Source: Blastobasis lacticolella (lineage: Eukaryota; Arthropoda; Insecta; Lepidoptera; Blastobasidae). From it: a DNA stretch of 64,000 bases. Shown here piece after piece: positions 22,330 through 33,127 of the stretch; the first letter of the stretch is position 1, and each line of letters begins with the position of its first letter. The stretch covers positions 19,382,173 to 19,446,172 of the forward strand of contig LR990045.1 in NCBI GenBank assembly GCA_905147135.1, given 5' to 3'. A model generated the notes under the pieces. The model saw only the letters and a list, made by a program, of their open reading frames with translations. It was not told the origin of the DNA and searched no databases. The position numbers were made by a program, and so were the translations under genes.

Positions 22330-22520
22330 ACAACTAGCTGGCCTGGTGCGACTTCGTTCACATGGTGTCTTACCCTACTCTACCCCTACCCTACCCTACT
22401 TATACCCTACACCTACACCTACCCTACACTACACTACACCTACCCTACACTACACCTACCCTACACCTACTCTACATGTATTCTACACTGACTTTACCTA
22501 CCTGTTTTTCTTACATAAGA
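22330..22520. repeat. Same element, inverted, with TACCC minisatellite
   Basis: GGCCTGGTGCGACTTCGTTCACATGGTGTCTTACCC mirrors the end of the 21512 copy, and 22370-22505 is a run of TACCCTAC, ACCTACCC and ACTACACC units, the complement of the 21678-21760 array. Open frames here are repeat translation. Confidence 0.6.
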
Positions 22521-23590
22521 ACCACCCCTAGCAAACAGAACAAAAACAATTATTCCAGGCGTTTTCGAGTTTTGGCGAGACTAAGCACCACAATTGATTT
22601 AGTATATAGTTAATAGGTATAGATGTAATTAGTAGCTTTATTTAATTTATTTCCGTCATGTAAATTTCTCTTTTCACCATAAATAAACCATTAGTATGCG
22701 GACGAATACTATAATAGGGTAAAAGAGTGTTACTACAAAGCATAGTCTCCAATTACTAGACGAAAAACAACAATCATAATAATTTAGTACCAACCCCAAT
22801 ATCATGCTAGTGAAGGCAAATGGAAATAGGAGTGTCAGAACTTGTATTTTCATTTGTCACAGAGCACAAAAGATTGTGACAAGCCCTCAGTCTGGCACTC
22901 AGGATAGGTACTGTGCGTCGTAGGCATGTTGAAGAATTGCGACGTTTGCAAAGTGACGGGTCAACTTAAGTACAAGATGAAAGTAGTGCCATGTTGAAAT
23001 GCTGGTACGTATTCTACTATTCTGTAGTTAGGGTACTCGTAAGCGGGAGGTACCGGGTTCGAATGCGAAACAGAAATTCAAAATTAGAGCGGAAAAATTC
23101 GACAATCCAACGGCCCTATTATTGAATCACTCTTTTACACTCGTGCTAAATTTCTAGAGCTAGAAAAGATGGGCATAAGAAAGCACTCACGTGGATGCGA
23201 GCTGTCAAAATATCGGGCCCCAGTCGTTTAGTAAACGGTGGAATTACACATTCTCCCTGCGACATAATATGAAGTCGACAAAGGCTGGAGATTTAATATC
23301 AGTTGAGCATTCAGAAGATAATAAAGCTTTATACTTCCATGACCTTTCTCAGCTCAATAATGTTTTGACGAAAATAGGCATTCCCCGACTAGGACAATAT
23401 TGAAAATTCTTATAAAATAATATTTGTACTGGCGGCCGGGGATAAATAAATCTGCGCTTCTTTGTCTTTTTTCTGCCTCGATACGATCGAGGTTGAAAAT
23501 TATGAACGTATTAATTTCATTCGTGGATTTTTGCTATTATTCTTTTGTTTATTTTAAGGGTGTATGTACAGTGCCGCAGTTATGGCCTTT
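22521..23590. other. Non-coding; a short SINE-A head piece
   Basis: 23015-23070 keeps ACTCGTAAGCGGGAGGTACCGGGTTCGAATGC, the T-arm side of a SINE-A head. A 70-codon frame (23191-23403) has no recognised domain. Confidence 0.35.
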
Positions 23591-23733
23591 GGCTATCTCA
23601 GTGTACAACTGAATTTGACATAAAACAATCCTACACTTCTCTAACTTGGCAGACGCTATAGCCATTGGCCTACGTAGATGACGTTGTGTAGAATTATCTA
23701 ATGTCAAATTCAGTTGCCAACTGAGTTAGATAA
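23591..23733. mobile_element. Palindromic MITE (family M), intact
   Basis: The left end CTATCTCAGTGTACAACTGAATTTGACAT and right end ATGTCAAATTCAGTTGCCAACTGAGTTAGAT are inverted copies, with GACGTTGTGTAGAATT in the right half. No frame. This copy shows the uninterrupted state of the site into which the RTE at 33121 jumped. Confidence 0.7.
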
Positions 23734-23944
23734 TAGCTCCGCTGGTGGCCAAAACTGGAGAAATGGCGGCACTTTATTTTAAAATGTCATGGCAATGACA
23801 ACGACAGCGACGCCGTCACTGTGTCAGATAAGTTTGTGGCACCATTATTGTTCGCGGTGACCACTTGCTATAAGACGTCGTTTCCTGACGTTGATTTAAA
23901 ATTGGGTTTGATTAAATTTTTAATTAAAATGAGTGGATTTTCGA

Positions 23945-24045
23945 ACGTTTTTTTTATGTTATACGGCAGACAAACAGGCAAGCGTGCCACCTGATGGAAA
24001 ATGGTCACCGCCGCCTATGGACATCAACAACACCAGAACAAACTA
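23945..24045 (-). repeat. LINE 3' end fragment
   Basis: TTTTTTTATGTTATACGGCAG (tail at left) then CCACCTGATGGAAAATGGTCACCGCCGCCTATGGACATC. Minus-strand source. Confidence 0.6.
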
Positions 24046-24049
24046 TGAT

Positions 24050-24255
24050 TAACAATCCTACTAATATTATAAATGCGAAGTTTGTAATAATGGTCGGATG
24101 ATTGGGTGAATGTTAGTTACTCTTTCACGCAAGAAGTGCGTATTTTGATGAAATTCGGCAGTCGTCAAGCTTCAATCCTACAATAACTCATAAGCTATAA
24201 TTCATCCCAAAATTCAATGTGAATCTCGCGGGAATGGGTCTGAGACCTAAAAATT
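24050..24255 (+). repeat. Non-autonomous interspersed repeat
   Basis: ATCCTACTAATATTATAAATGCGAAGTTTG opens the copy and GTGAATCTCGCGGGAATGGGTCTGAGACCTAA closes it. A diverged relative is at 53950-54195. Such elements are very common in lepidopteran genomes (general knowledge); the type is not decided here. Confidence 0.5.
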
Positions 24256-24980
24256 AACTCTAAGATTATTTTTCCTCGGAGAAAGTTATAGTTACAGAAA
24301 ATACGTTCGAGTAGATTCTCCTGTTTTTCTAGAATTAAGTTGAGTGTACGTAAGTGTCTTTAATCAAAAGTAGGTACTTTCCCAAGTTCATTGAAAATAC
24401 AGAGTCTCAGAATAGTGAATGTTGTGCGAATAAAAGATATTCTGAACTCAAAAACAAAAATGTTTGTCTTTAACTTTTGTAACGAATCACTTAATAATCG
24501 ACATTTACTTAATTAAAATTTTAAAGTAAGACAAAAATATATGCAGGAGTTATATTATTAGGTTACTAAATCGTCGCTAATAGAAAGAATTTTAATTTAA
24601 AACATTTAATTTTTTTCTTCCTGAACGCATGTATCACTTTCGATGCGTTCGATGGTTTACTTTTTTTTGAGATAATTCTCAGCTTAGTTTCATTAATATC
24701 GGTTCTGTAGTTTATTAAATCTTTGACTATACGTATACTAGGTCGATGGTTTTCCTACGCAATTTCAAACGTTGGCTTCTTACTGAGGTGTCCCAATATC
24801 CATGTCGCTTTATCTCTCCCCCGTACGAGTTTAAAAACGCACACCCCGCGGCCCATATACCATTGAATGCGGCCCTAATGGCGTGTGTGAATGCAGCGGG
24901 CTCGGAATGGCTCTTTTTTCGCGTCAACGTGGAAGCTGTATGTAAGCTGTGAAGACGTTGGGAGTGTAGGTGTGGTACAA

Positions 24981-25166
24981 AGGGCTGAGTGTAAGTTTTG
25001 CATCGATTTCACTTTACTATTGCGTTTGCATTTACATGGAAATTAGTATGAAAATTGTATAGCGCCATGTAGTGGCACGTAAATGAAGTTTTTTCTTCAT
25101 AGTAATTTCAACGTTAACGCAAACGCGATAACAAGTAAAGTTAGGGCAAAACTTACACTCTGCCCT
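24981..25166. mobile_element. Palindromic MITE, 186 bp
   Basis: Ends AGGGCTGAGTGTAAGTTTTG and CAAAACTTACACTCTGCCCT are inverted copies with one mismatch. The arms continue inward in diverged form (ACTTTACTATTGCGTTTGC against GCAAACGCGATAACAAGTAAAG) to a centre near GCGCCATGTAGTGGC. No target duplication is obvious. Confidence 0.7.
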
Positions 25167-25254
25167 CTGGTCTTATACGTATTCAGTTTGAACTGCTTCG
25201 TTTAACTGTGTAGTTTTCTTTTTGGTTATGTCTGGCAGGTATGGCTACCAATGA

Positions 25255-25290
25255 CTAGACGATTTGGTTCAGTTGGTTAACGGGCTTGCC
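25255..25290 (+). repeat. SINE-B head fragment
   Basis: GACGATTTGGTTCAGTTGGTTAACGGG is the SINE-B A-box region; it breaks off where the direct repeat begins. Confidence 0.5.
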
Positions 25291-25379
25291 GGAATGGCTC
25301 CTTATTCGCGTCAACGTGGAAACAGTACGTGTGCTGTGAAGACGTTGGGTGTGTGTATGAGGGTGGAGGTGTGGTGTGG

Positions 25380-25575
25380 AAAAAGGGATTGCCAGGCTAA
25401 AGGGGCAATGGGCAGGGCACATAGCGCGAAGAACAGATATGGCATACGGCATGCCGATGCCGCAGGCCTCCTACAAGGTGGACCGACGACCTGCTAAAGA
25501 TCGCAGGTACCAGCTGGATGTGGAAGGTACAGGACTGGCCTAGCAGGTAGGGCAGTGTTATGACAATGATAGTTG
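25380..25575 (+). pseudogene. RTE polyprotein C-terminal fragment
   Basis: The + strand reads Q-W-A-G-H-I-A-R-R-T-D near 25400-25440, the same block as in the RTE copy at 33121-35111, then ASYKVDRR-type and W-like remnants with frame changes (25460-25540). It is a dead 3' end. Confidence 0.65.
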
Positions 25576-26034
25576 TCCCAACATTGTTGGAACTATACGT
25601 GCCAATGATGTAGATGTATAGAGCCTCAAACCTAAGTAATCACAAAAAAAATCAAAATAATAACAACATAAATCTAAAATGACTAACGATGTGGTGAAAC
25701 ATCCATCACGATATAATACCTATATTGCAGATAAAGCAAGCTAAAATATATCGGAAGTAGTAAATAAGCCAAATGACAACCGGCAGTATATGGAAGGGAT
25801 GTTGGCTAATAGCCAAATGTCTGCTGCCATTAATTCGATAGAAGGTTAAACCTCATTTTGGTGAATACAATAGACTGCAATTTCAACTTACTGCACGTAA
25901 TAAGCTATTCTATTACCATATAAAACGAAGACGAGGCTAAGAACATTAATATGGAAACAGATTGACTGACTGCCTCGGAATAAATGTACTCGGAACTATT
26001 TATATACCCATAGATAAACCACATTGCACCGATG
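25576..26034. other. Non-coding; no feature seen
   Basis: AT-rich, no support for any feature. Confidence 0.4.
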
Positions 26035-26130
26035 AGTAAGTTGCAGCATGGAGTTCTTCAAGAAAGGGGTGATAAGGTTTTTACGGGGTCGGCAACGCGT
26101 GGGTGATGTCCCTGCAAATATTATATTGCA
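26035..26130 (+). repeat. 3' end of LINE ORF2, + orientation
   Basis: The + strand around 26062-26115 reads K-G-V-I-R-F-L-R-G-R-Q-R-V-G-D-V-P-A, the C-terminal block of the LINE family seen on the other strand elsewhere. Confidence 0.6.
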
Positions 26131-26249
26131 AATTTATATTTGGGAACTTATTTAGTAATAAGTTCCACTTGTGGGTAAGATTGATACATACAATATGGAG
26201 TCAAATTCTTCCCGAATCGAAGGTACCAACTTGTATATATTTCCTCATC

Positions 26250-26505
26250 ATCACAACATTCACAGCCCTTGTCAGTCCACTGCAGAACTTATGGCCTCTC
26301 CCACGAAAGGGGAGGTTATTGCCATAATCTCCACGCTCGGCAGGCGGGTTGGCGATCGCAGTGTTATAAATATAAGAATGGAAAACGCTGCTGCCCATTT
26401 TTCAGTCTATATTGACTCTAGATCTTTTGCGTCGAAAACATTAGTCGCCTTGTACGACACCCACGAGTGTATCGGGTTGGTGCTATTTTACTCTGCTATT
26501 ACTGC
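26250..26505 (+). repeat. Interspersed repeat, copy 1
   Basis: CCTCTCCCACGAAAGGGGAGGTTATTGCC...AGGCGGGTTGGCGATCGCAGTGTTATAAATA...GCTGCTGCCCATTTT...CACCCACGAGTGTATCGGGTTGGTGCTATT. Copy 2 is at 27237-27480. The 162-codon frame over this copy is open by chance: copy 2 is not open in the same way. Confidence 0.65.
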
Positions 26506-27236
26506 TGTTACTTCCTGTTTGACAGTAATTAAAAACTCTTATCATTGTGTGAAAATCGCGTGCTGCCGGACAGTTAAATGTTACCGTAGTCCATTATTGA
26601 ACTCGTACTCTACGTCCATAATCCAAGTTTTAATATACGTAGGTAATTGTCAATTTTAAATACATAGCCATGATATTAGTGTGATCAATGCCGTGATGAA
26701 ATCCAGTATAAAAGGAGCTAACATTGCTATGCGGGTCTATAGAGACGCTAACTTATCATATACTGGTTTTATGTAGGTCGATTTGTTTCTTTCTGCACCT
26801 ACTAAGGTATTATTGTACGCCTACGAAATTTCAAGTGCCGATCACGTACTGCCAAGCCTAGCGTAGGATTGTCCCATCGAGATGGATGGATACCCTTATG
26901 AAGCTCATGGTGAGTCTATGAGCCCTAGGTCGTAAGGCTGAAAAAATAAGCTTTGCCCAGCAGTCTTAGGGGTCTCTGTACTACCACCTTCTTTTTCTTT
27001 CTGACGCCAAGCGGTAACTGTCGCCCAAAATATCTACGATTCATGTATTCCATAGGTTCCAATCCCAATTTTTTTGCGTAAACTGCAACAAAATCTTTTG
27101 TGCCGTTTAGGGCTTTATAGATACGGAAAGTGACTTTATTTTATACTGTGTAAGGTTAAGGGTTAGAAGGATTCCTCCCTATTGTAATATTTACTCTTCG
27201 TATATTTACCCCATTAATTAAATACATAAATAAATC
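26506..27236. other. Non-coding spacer between two repeats
   Basis: No feature supported. A small LINE 3' scrap (ACGCCAAGCGGTAACTGTCGCCC) is at 27004-27026. Confidence 0.35.
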
Positions 27237-27480
27237 ATCAACACAGCCCGCAACAGTCTACTGTAGGACTTAGGACCTCTCCCACGATGGGGAGGTTATT
27301 GCCAATCTCCACGCTTAGCAGGCGGGTTGGAGATCGCAGTGTTATAAATACAACAATGGAAAATGCTGCTGCCCATTTTCCAGACTACGGAGACTCTTGA
27401 TCTTTTGCCTCGGAAACATTAATCGTCTTGTACGCCCACGAGTGTAAGAGGTTGGTGCTATTCTACTCTGTCGTACACCA
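27237..27480 (+). repeat. Interspersed repeat, copy 2
   Basis: Matches 26250-26505 in the same order and orientation with scattered changes and indels. Confidence 0.65.
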
Positions 27481-27502
27481 CACGGCCTAAATAAATAAAT
27501 AA

Positions 27503-27735
27503 TCGTGGACAAATTCACACAGCGCCATCCAGCCCCAAACCAAGCATAGCTTGTACTATGGGTGCTAGATAACTGATATACTACATATATACTTTTAATT
27601 ACATACTTATTATATATATAGAACACCCAGACCCGCAACAGAAATTAAAATTCATCATTTAAATTTCTGCCCGGCCGGCAATCGGACCCGGGACCTCTTG
27701 CGTGGCAGACCGGCCACCACCTTTCAGGTCGTCTA
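27503..27735 (-). mobile_element. SINE-B, full length
   Basis: Tail at left (AATAAATAAATAATC then GTGGACAAATTCACACAGCGCC) and tRNA-like head at the right. The head is damaged: CACGCAAGAGGTCCCGGGTCCGATTGCCGGCC keeps the B box with one change and the A-box part is shortened. Confidence 0.7.
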
Positions 27736-28184
27736 ATTATCATCGATTTTATGAACCCGCGACTCATTTGCGACTCGAGCTTCGGAATAGTTTCGCTTAC
27801 TCAGTTATAGTTTTAATTAAACCTGAAATCCCCTATTTGCAGAATTGGTGAGCCTATCCGATCCTCTCCCTCCCTTGGGACCCTCAAACGAGCCCTTAAC
27901 GTGTAAAATGATCGTTTGGGATGGATTTTATTATTCTAATTGCCTTTGCCGGTATGTAATTTGAATCTATTAAGGCTGTACCGTAGGCCGTTATGTTAAC
28001 TCCATCGGTCGGAGTGTGTTGATTAGTAATTAAAATGTATGTTTGAGCGCGGCGATGTAGACTGAAATAATGATTTGAGCGGGTCACCACTTAATTGAGT
28101 TCGGAAGAGGGTAGTGGTTTAACATGTGCTTTCATACGACTGCGTCAGATTTAGTTATTTGACGTATTGTTTTCCAGTTTATTA
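27736..28184. other. Candidate conserved non-coding block
   Basis: 27850-28100 has no match to any repeat family in the window, has balanced composition and no coding structure. Homeodomain-type words (TAATTA, ATTAGTAATTAAAAT) are present. Conservation is inferred from looks only. Confidence 0.25.
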
Positions 28185-28400
28185 GACTGACAAATATTTG
28201 ACCACCATCTCACCTGTTGGTAAGTTTTGATACTGCCGAATATGGAGCATGCCTGACTAGGAACAGCCTATGAACTCTAGCCTTGAAGGCGACCAGATTA
28301 TAGGTTCTACACTCGCAGGCAACGTGTTCCATTCCTTAGCCGTACGTATTATAAAGGTCAAAGCGGCTCGTGCGGAATATTTACGCAGTTTGGCCAGCGT
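28185..28400 (-). pseudogene. LINE ORF2 C-terminal fragment
   Basis: On the minus strand, 28335-28225 reads G-M-E-H-V-A-C, then Y-N-L-V-A-F-K-A-R-V-H-R-L-F-L-V-R, a typical end of CR1/jockey-type ORF2 (N-L-x-x-F-K-x-R-V). Related pieces are at 28860-28990 and 56795-56925. Confidence 0.55.
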
Positions 28401-29020
28401 CTGCGTAGTTTAGTTTGCTCTGATTTTAATATGAAGTATTACATTAGATCCTGTCCTATATTTTCTACTTAATAATGTCAAAATGTTTATGTTTGTTTGA
28501 TGGATGTTTGTTGCTCTTTATTTTGATGAAATAACGGTGATAAAGACATATAATATATGGGCTAAATAAAACTTGTCTCGAAATTCGAATTATACGACAT
28601 TTCGTACAAGAGCTAGTCAAAAATACCTCTACACACTCTGCTCCAACGACTCTACATATATGCACTATTTACGTTACCTTCAGAATGTCTATTATGATAT
28701 ATTTATCTACTTCTTATCTCTCGAATTGATAAAATATTTCTGACTCTAAAGCTCGTTTATTCGCAACCCAGAGGAGAAATCGTGATAGTTCTTATACTTT
28801 CAGTAGGTTCAGTAGTTCGGAAGATATTTTGACCTTTAAGTGTATTTATCACAAGGCGAGAACAGCCTATTCAATATATTTAGCTTTGGAGGCGTCTAGA
28901 TTGTAATGATCAGGATAGACATTCGTAGCCGTTGCTGAGCGTATGCGGTTTATAAGCATAGATATCCGAACGTTAAGCTAGTGTTTGCTGAGCGCGATTC
29001 AAAGTTTGATAATATTTTTA
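28401..29020. other. Non-coding with a second LINE scrap
   Basis: 28860-28970 is a diverged match to the 28250-28370 segment. Otherwise nothing is supported. Confidence 0.35.
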
Positions 29021-29024
29021 ATAT

Positions 29025-29265
29025 TACACTATTAAAGTGAATAAAATTTTGTAGACGTGATCCATGGAAACCAATACCTTGTAGTTTGTCAGATTTTTGT
29101 TTAAATATATCGTTTCAAAGTTGCACGGGATTGGGAATTGACTACAAGCATAGATATTAATTTCTGGATCACGTCTAAAACTTTCATTGGCTTTGATAAC
29201 GTAATATTGAAAATATGATTAAACTACGTTGGTATGGAACACGCTTGTGAAACACCTTTAAAGAC
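29025..29265. repeat. Palindromic MITE, copy 2
   Basis: AAAATTTTGTAGACGTGATCCATGG (29044-29068) and TTCTGGATCACGTCTAAAACTTT (29162-29184) are inverted arms; GATAACGTAATATTGAAAATATGATTAAACTACGTTGG follows. Same order as 13650-13935. Confidence 0.55.
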
Positions 29266-30091
29266 AGAACTTAATTCGGTAGTTTGAGAGTGGCAATCAT
29301 CGGTAGTTCGGAACGACGGCAAAGCCTCAAGCGTACGTTTCACGCTGAAGTTCAAAGCGCCATTGTCGAACGTTCACGTGAGTCTATTCAAGGCGAGTAA
29401 TCGTTAAGGTCTAACAATTCTGGCCGTGTGGCGTCTGACTAATCTCGAGGCAAATCAGCTGGAATCCTCTTATATAAATCGTGCTGCATGAATGTTTCAT
29501 TACCATAGTTGTTACTGAATATGTCAGCCAAGCAGCAACCTACAAAAGTATTTAGTTTGCATTATATCGCATTATTAGCTGTCCTTAATTGAATTTTGGT
29601 ACTTAATGGTTATAACAGCGATTCTGGGTCCTCGTGTTAGAAACTTAGTGGAACAGGATAATTGGACAAATATTGGGTCGCAAAAGTTCGGTTTTGAATT
29701 CCTCCGAAAGTTAATTGTTTTTGCTACGTTGCTACTTAGAAGGAAATTTAATTAGCTTTATGGAACTCCTTTAGGAATTGGCAATTAATTTCGTATTAGA
29801 TTGTGTACGATTATTACACTTGGCTAAATTCAGTCGAGTAAATTCAGAAGCAAAAAGCGTGAAAGGAAATTAAATTGGAATGTATTGCTAATGGAATAAA
29901 GTCCATTTTTGTATCACTTATACATATTATGTTTCGCATTACTCCGCTTCTCAAAAAGCGTGATACAAAAACGAACCATATTTTACGAGCCATACATTTC
30001 ACTTTTATTTGCTCTCACACTTTTTACTACTGAATTTAGCGGGCAAAATTTAGGCTAATAATAAATATAAGCGCATTAGAGAGGGCCGTTC
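29266..30091. other. Non-coding, single-copy looking
   Basis: No family matches in the window apart from small inverted words TTTTGTATCAC and GTGATACAAAAA at 29907-29978. No coding signal. Confidence 0.35.
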
Positions 30092-30095
30092 TTAA

Positions 30096-31294
30096 CCCTT
30101 TAACCGTCACGCTTAGAATCAGTTGGCGTGCCCTCAGCGCCACGCACAGTAAAACGAAAAATAAATACCTACAACAAATAGTGATGTTCAATAGTATATC
30201 GATATGGGTAATTTCCCTTCAAACGCTTACAATTTCATCTAAATATCGTAACAGACAGTAGATATAAAACGTTACTTTGTAATTTTATTTCTAATATTAG
30301 CAGGTATTTTGGTAACACAATGAAACAAAAAGCGTTTACAGATACTGAAAGATTTATTGATTTCCGCACAATAAAATTGGTCATGAAAAGAATTTTGTTA
30401 TTCTTATTTTTCAATGCAGTCCTATAGAGTATTCTTTATCTAAATGCAATAGTTAACAAACAACATTGGTCAGTTTTTTAACAAACATGATTATACTTAT
30501 TTCAACAATATTAATATCAGTTTACCGAATCGAACCTTGACAGATTCTAATGATATTTAACTACAGATCACCTTCCAGAATACGTATTAATTCTTCAGCT
30601 GTAATCATGTTTAATCACATTAATCGATAACACGAACATAATAATAACACGCATAAGCACAACACCAATGGAAAAATCCAAAAGGCGGCACTCGTTTATG
30701 ACGTCAGAAGCGGTCGTCTTTTTCCGTCCGTGGCGCTGGGTGTACTAGCAATATTAGTTTCTAAACATGCAGACTAGGGATGGGAATTGTCGATTCAGTC
30801 ACTGACATTTTTAAGCTTTATTTATTATAAATAAAACAAAATAAACACATTTATTTATAGAAATAAATGTGTTTACTATAGAGTAACATTTGCTTTATTT
30901 GTTTTATAATAAATTAGTAGGTATAAACAGAAATAATTTAATTTATGTAGATTTTTCTACCAGTAAATCATTGCTTATGTCCCATCCTTATTGTCGGATT
31001 TTTCCGTCACTGGCGCTGGACACCAATACACTTTTCGAATAATACTATCAGTAATTTATTCAACTTTAGACATTATTTTTAAGTCTTCTAATTAAGAAAC
31101 TAAAGTGTAAGCAATTGTATATGATTACTTCATCAACTATTTACCAAATTATGAACATAATTTTAATATAATACAGTGCTATCAAACAAAAATGCAGATT
31201 AACCGAGTAGTGGCATTTGGTCGTAAATATCCGTCCTTGGCGAAATGAGCACGAAAATTTTTGTCGGATATATCCGACCTTGGCGGTTAAAGGG
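30096..31294. mobile_element. piggyBac-like non-autonomous element
   Basis: The ends CCCTTTAACCG (30096-30106) and CGGTTAAAGGG (31284-31294) are perfect inverted repeats and are flanked by TTAA on both sides (30092-30095 and 31295-31298). TTAA duplications with CCY... ends are the hallmark of the piggyBac superfamily. Subterminal words TGGCG, TCCGTC and GGATATATCCGACCTTGGCG recur inside (30720, 31000). There is no transposase frame. A secondary palindrome with ATAAATGTGTTT arms sits at 30830-30918. Confidence 0.75.
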
Positions 31295-31355
31295 TTAAAA
31301 TCGAAACTATGATAAGGCCTCAATACATAGCATTTTTTATTATTTTTTATTCCGC

Positions 31356-31461
31356 CCAAATCATCTTATTATACGTATCGGTTACCCCAGCGATTGTAAT
31401 TTTTTTATGTTTATTGTGCCAAATTATCTGATCATACGTATCGTTTACCCCAGCGATTGTC
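31356..31461. repeat. Tandem direct repeat, period about 63 bp
   Basis: CCCAAATCATCTTATTATACGTATCGGTTACCCCAGCGATTGT and, 63 bases on, GCCAAATTATCTGATCATACGTATCGTTTACCCCAGCGATTGT. Two units only. Confidence 0.65.
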
Positions 31462-32059
31462 GGTTCTTTGACGTATATGGACAACCCACTGCCTGTTTTA
31501 GTAACTTTGGTTCTCTGTCGGTTTACTTCGTTGTGAATTTTATGGTTCAATGAGACTCCGAGAAGAGCGTGAACCAGCCGTACTGTAAATGTCCATGTCT
31601 ACAAACTTGTTTTCATGCACTTATGTCTTTATGCATGTAATTACGAATCAACATGTCGATACCAGAGACCAGTATGACGACAGTTTAGAGAAAGTTTAAG
31701 AGTAAAAATATAGGTATTAATTTTAGGAGGCTATTAGGAAGAATATTTAATTTCCAACGTCCTAGTCGTTATTTTACGTATATTTAATTTACGACAAATA
31801 CAACACATTCGAAAGTCGTTTAAACTATCTACGCCAACTGACAGCTGTTACCATATTGCTATACGAAATCGATTTAGTTTCATCTGGACACAATTTTAAA
31901 TGGACATATTTTCGAACAGACACAAATCTTCATGGACACACCGACTACTTTTAACTAGAATGCGCATTAGCGATCTAAAATCTGTCCAGACTCATCATCA
32001 TCCGAGCGGTCAGTCCCGGCTTCTGTCAAACTGACTTATCTTATTTAGTTATAGAAATT
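31462..32059. other. Non-coding; no feature seen
   Basis: No coding or repeat feature that I can support. Confidence 0.4.
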
Positions 32060-32500
32060 ATGTATTTATGTATGTAGGCTGGCCTCTTCTTGGGTCAGCG
32101 TTTAAGCCTCGCTATTCAGCGGAGCAACGCGGCCTTTTGGGGACCTTTCCAAATTTGCGGGACCTGGGTCAAATTTTTTATATTTAGTTTAGTTTGTGGC
32201 GACATCTATCGCTCTACTGCTCCAATAGGGAAGATTCAACGATACTCACATTACGAGTACACAAACACAAGGTTGGCAAGCATCCGCACATAGATGGCGC
32301 TAACCGTCCTGCAACGCGCTAGAGAAATGTGCCAACTTCCACGGCATATATACAACTTCCGACGATCAACTGTCGGACCCTTGGTCCCCTGGTCGCAACA
32401 CCCGGCCAGGTGGGTAATTACCCTTTTCTACCTTCTCTCCATCTTCGCTTGCCAACATTGGCGGCTACCTTATCCCTGCACCGCCAAAAGTTAGAATCAA
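32060..32500 (+). repeat. LTR-like repeat, copy 2
   Basis: 32375-32495 matches 105-230. Upstream, 32090-32165 (TTAAGCCTCGCTATTCAGCGGAGC...TTTGGGGACC) looks like the 3' part of another element. If both copies are LTRs of one family they are too far apart and lack an internal coding part, so they are independent. Confidence 0.4.
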
Positions 32501-32850
32501 GGTTTTTAGTGTTAAAGTAAGGCTCTTTTAAAATGTTAATAATTATATTTTATTATGTTACAATTGACTAATAAATCCCCAAAGTTATGTATTTAAATGG
32601 ATAATTTGCAGCAGTATTTGTTGAAATTCACATACTATGTGATTCTTAAGTAATTCATGACGGCATGTCGTGATTTTTGGTATTGCTTGTTCCTTGTTCT
32701 GCACCAAATAGGACAAGTCAGCCTGGATAAATCATATTTTTACATTTTTATTTTACGATTTCAGATATTATTTCAATGTTCGAATAAAAAAAATTTCGTG
32801 TTCAGTTATTTATTGAGTAAAATAATTTATTTAGTATCATTACATCATTA
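32501..32850. other. AT-rich, no feature seen
   Basis: Nothing can be supported. Confidence 0.4.
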
Positions 32851-32852
32851 GT

Positions 32853-32915
32853 TTGGGGCTAGATGGCGCTGTGTGAATTTGTCCACGAATATTTATTATT
32901 TATTATTATTATTAC
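32853..32915 (+). repeat. SINE-B tail fragment
   Basis: TTTGGGGCTAGATGGCGCTGTGTGAATTTGTCCAC followed by GAATATTTATTATTTATTATTATT, the family end and tail. Confidence 0.65.
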
Positions 32916-33127
32916 AAGATAAAAAAACTAAGCAAATATTCATTTAAAATATTTGAGGCAAGACTTTTAAACTAGATAAAACTGGTATTATAGAAGCGAG
33001 ATCAGAGGGCCTATCGGCTATCTCAGTGGACAACTGAATTTGACATAAAAAAATCTGACACTACTCTAATTTGGTAGACGCTATTGCTAGTTTTCAACGT
33101 AGATGACGTGGTGTAGAATTCATCATA

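Larger units (their letters stand above)
24906..25378 (+). repeat. Direct repeat pair around a MITE
   Basis: GGAATGGCTC...TTCGCGTCAACGTGGAA...GCTGTGAAGACGTTGGG stands at 24906-24962 and again at 25292-25352. Between them lie the 24981 MITE and a SINE-B head fragment. Confidence 0.55.

Noticed and set aside
22370..22505. Telomeric repeat
   Set aside because: Units are TACCC/ACCTACCC mixtures, not the TTAGG insect telomere unit, and sit at the end of an interspersed element.
26171..26659. 162-codon open frame on the + strand
   Set aside because: It runs across a repeat copy (26250-26505) and the other copy of the repeat is not open in the same frame; no domain.
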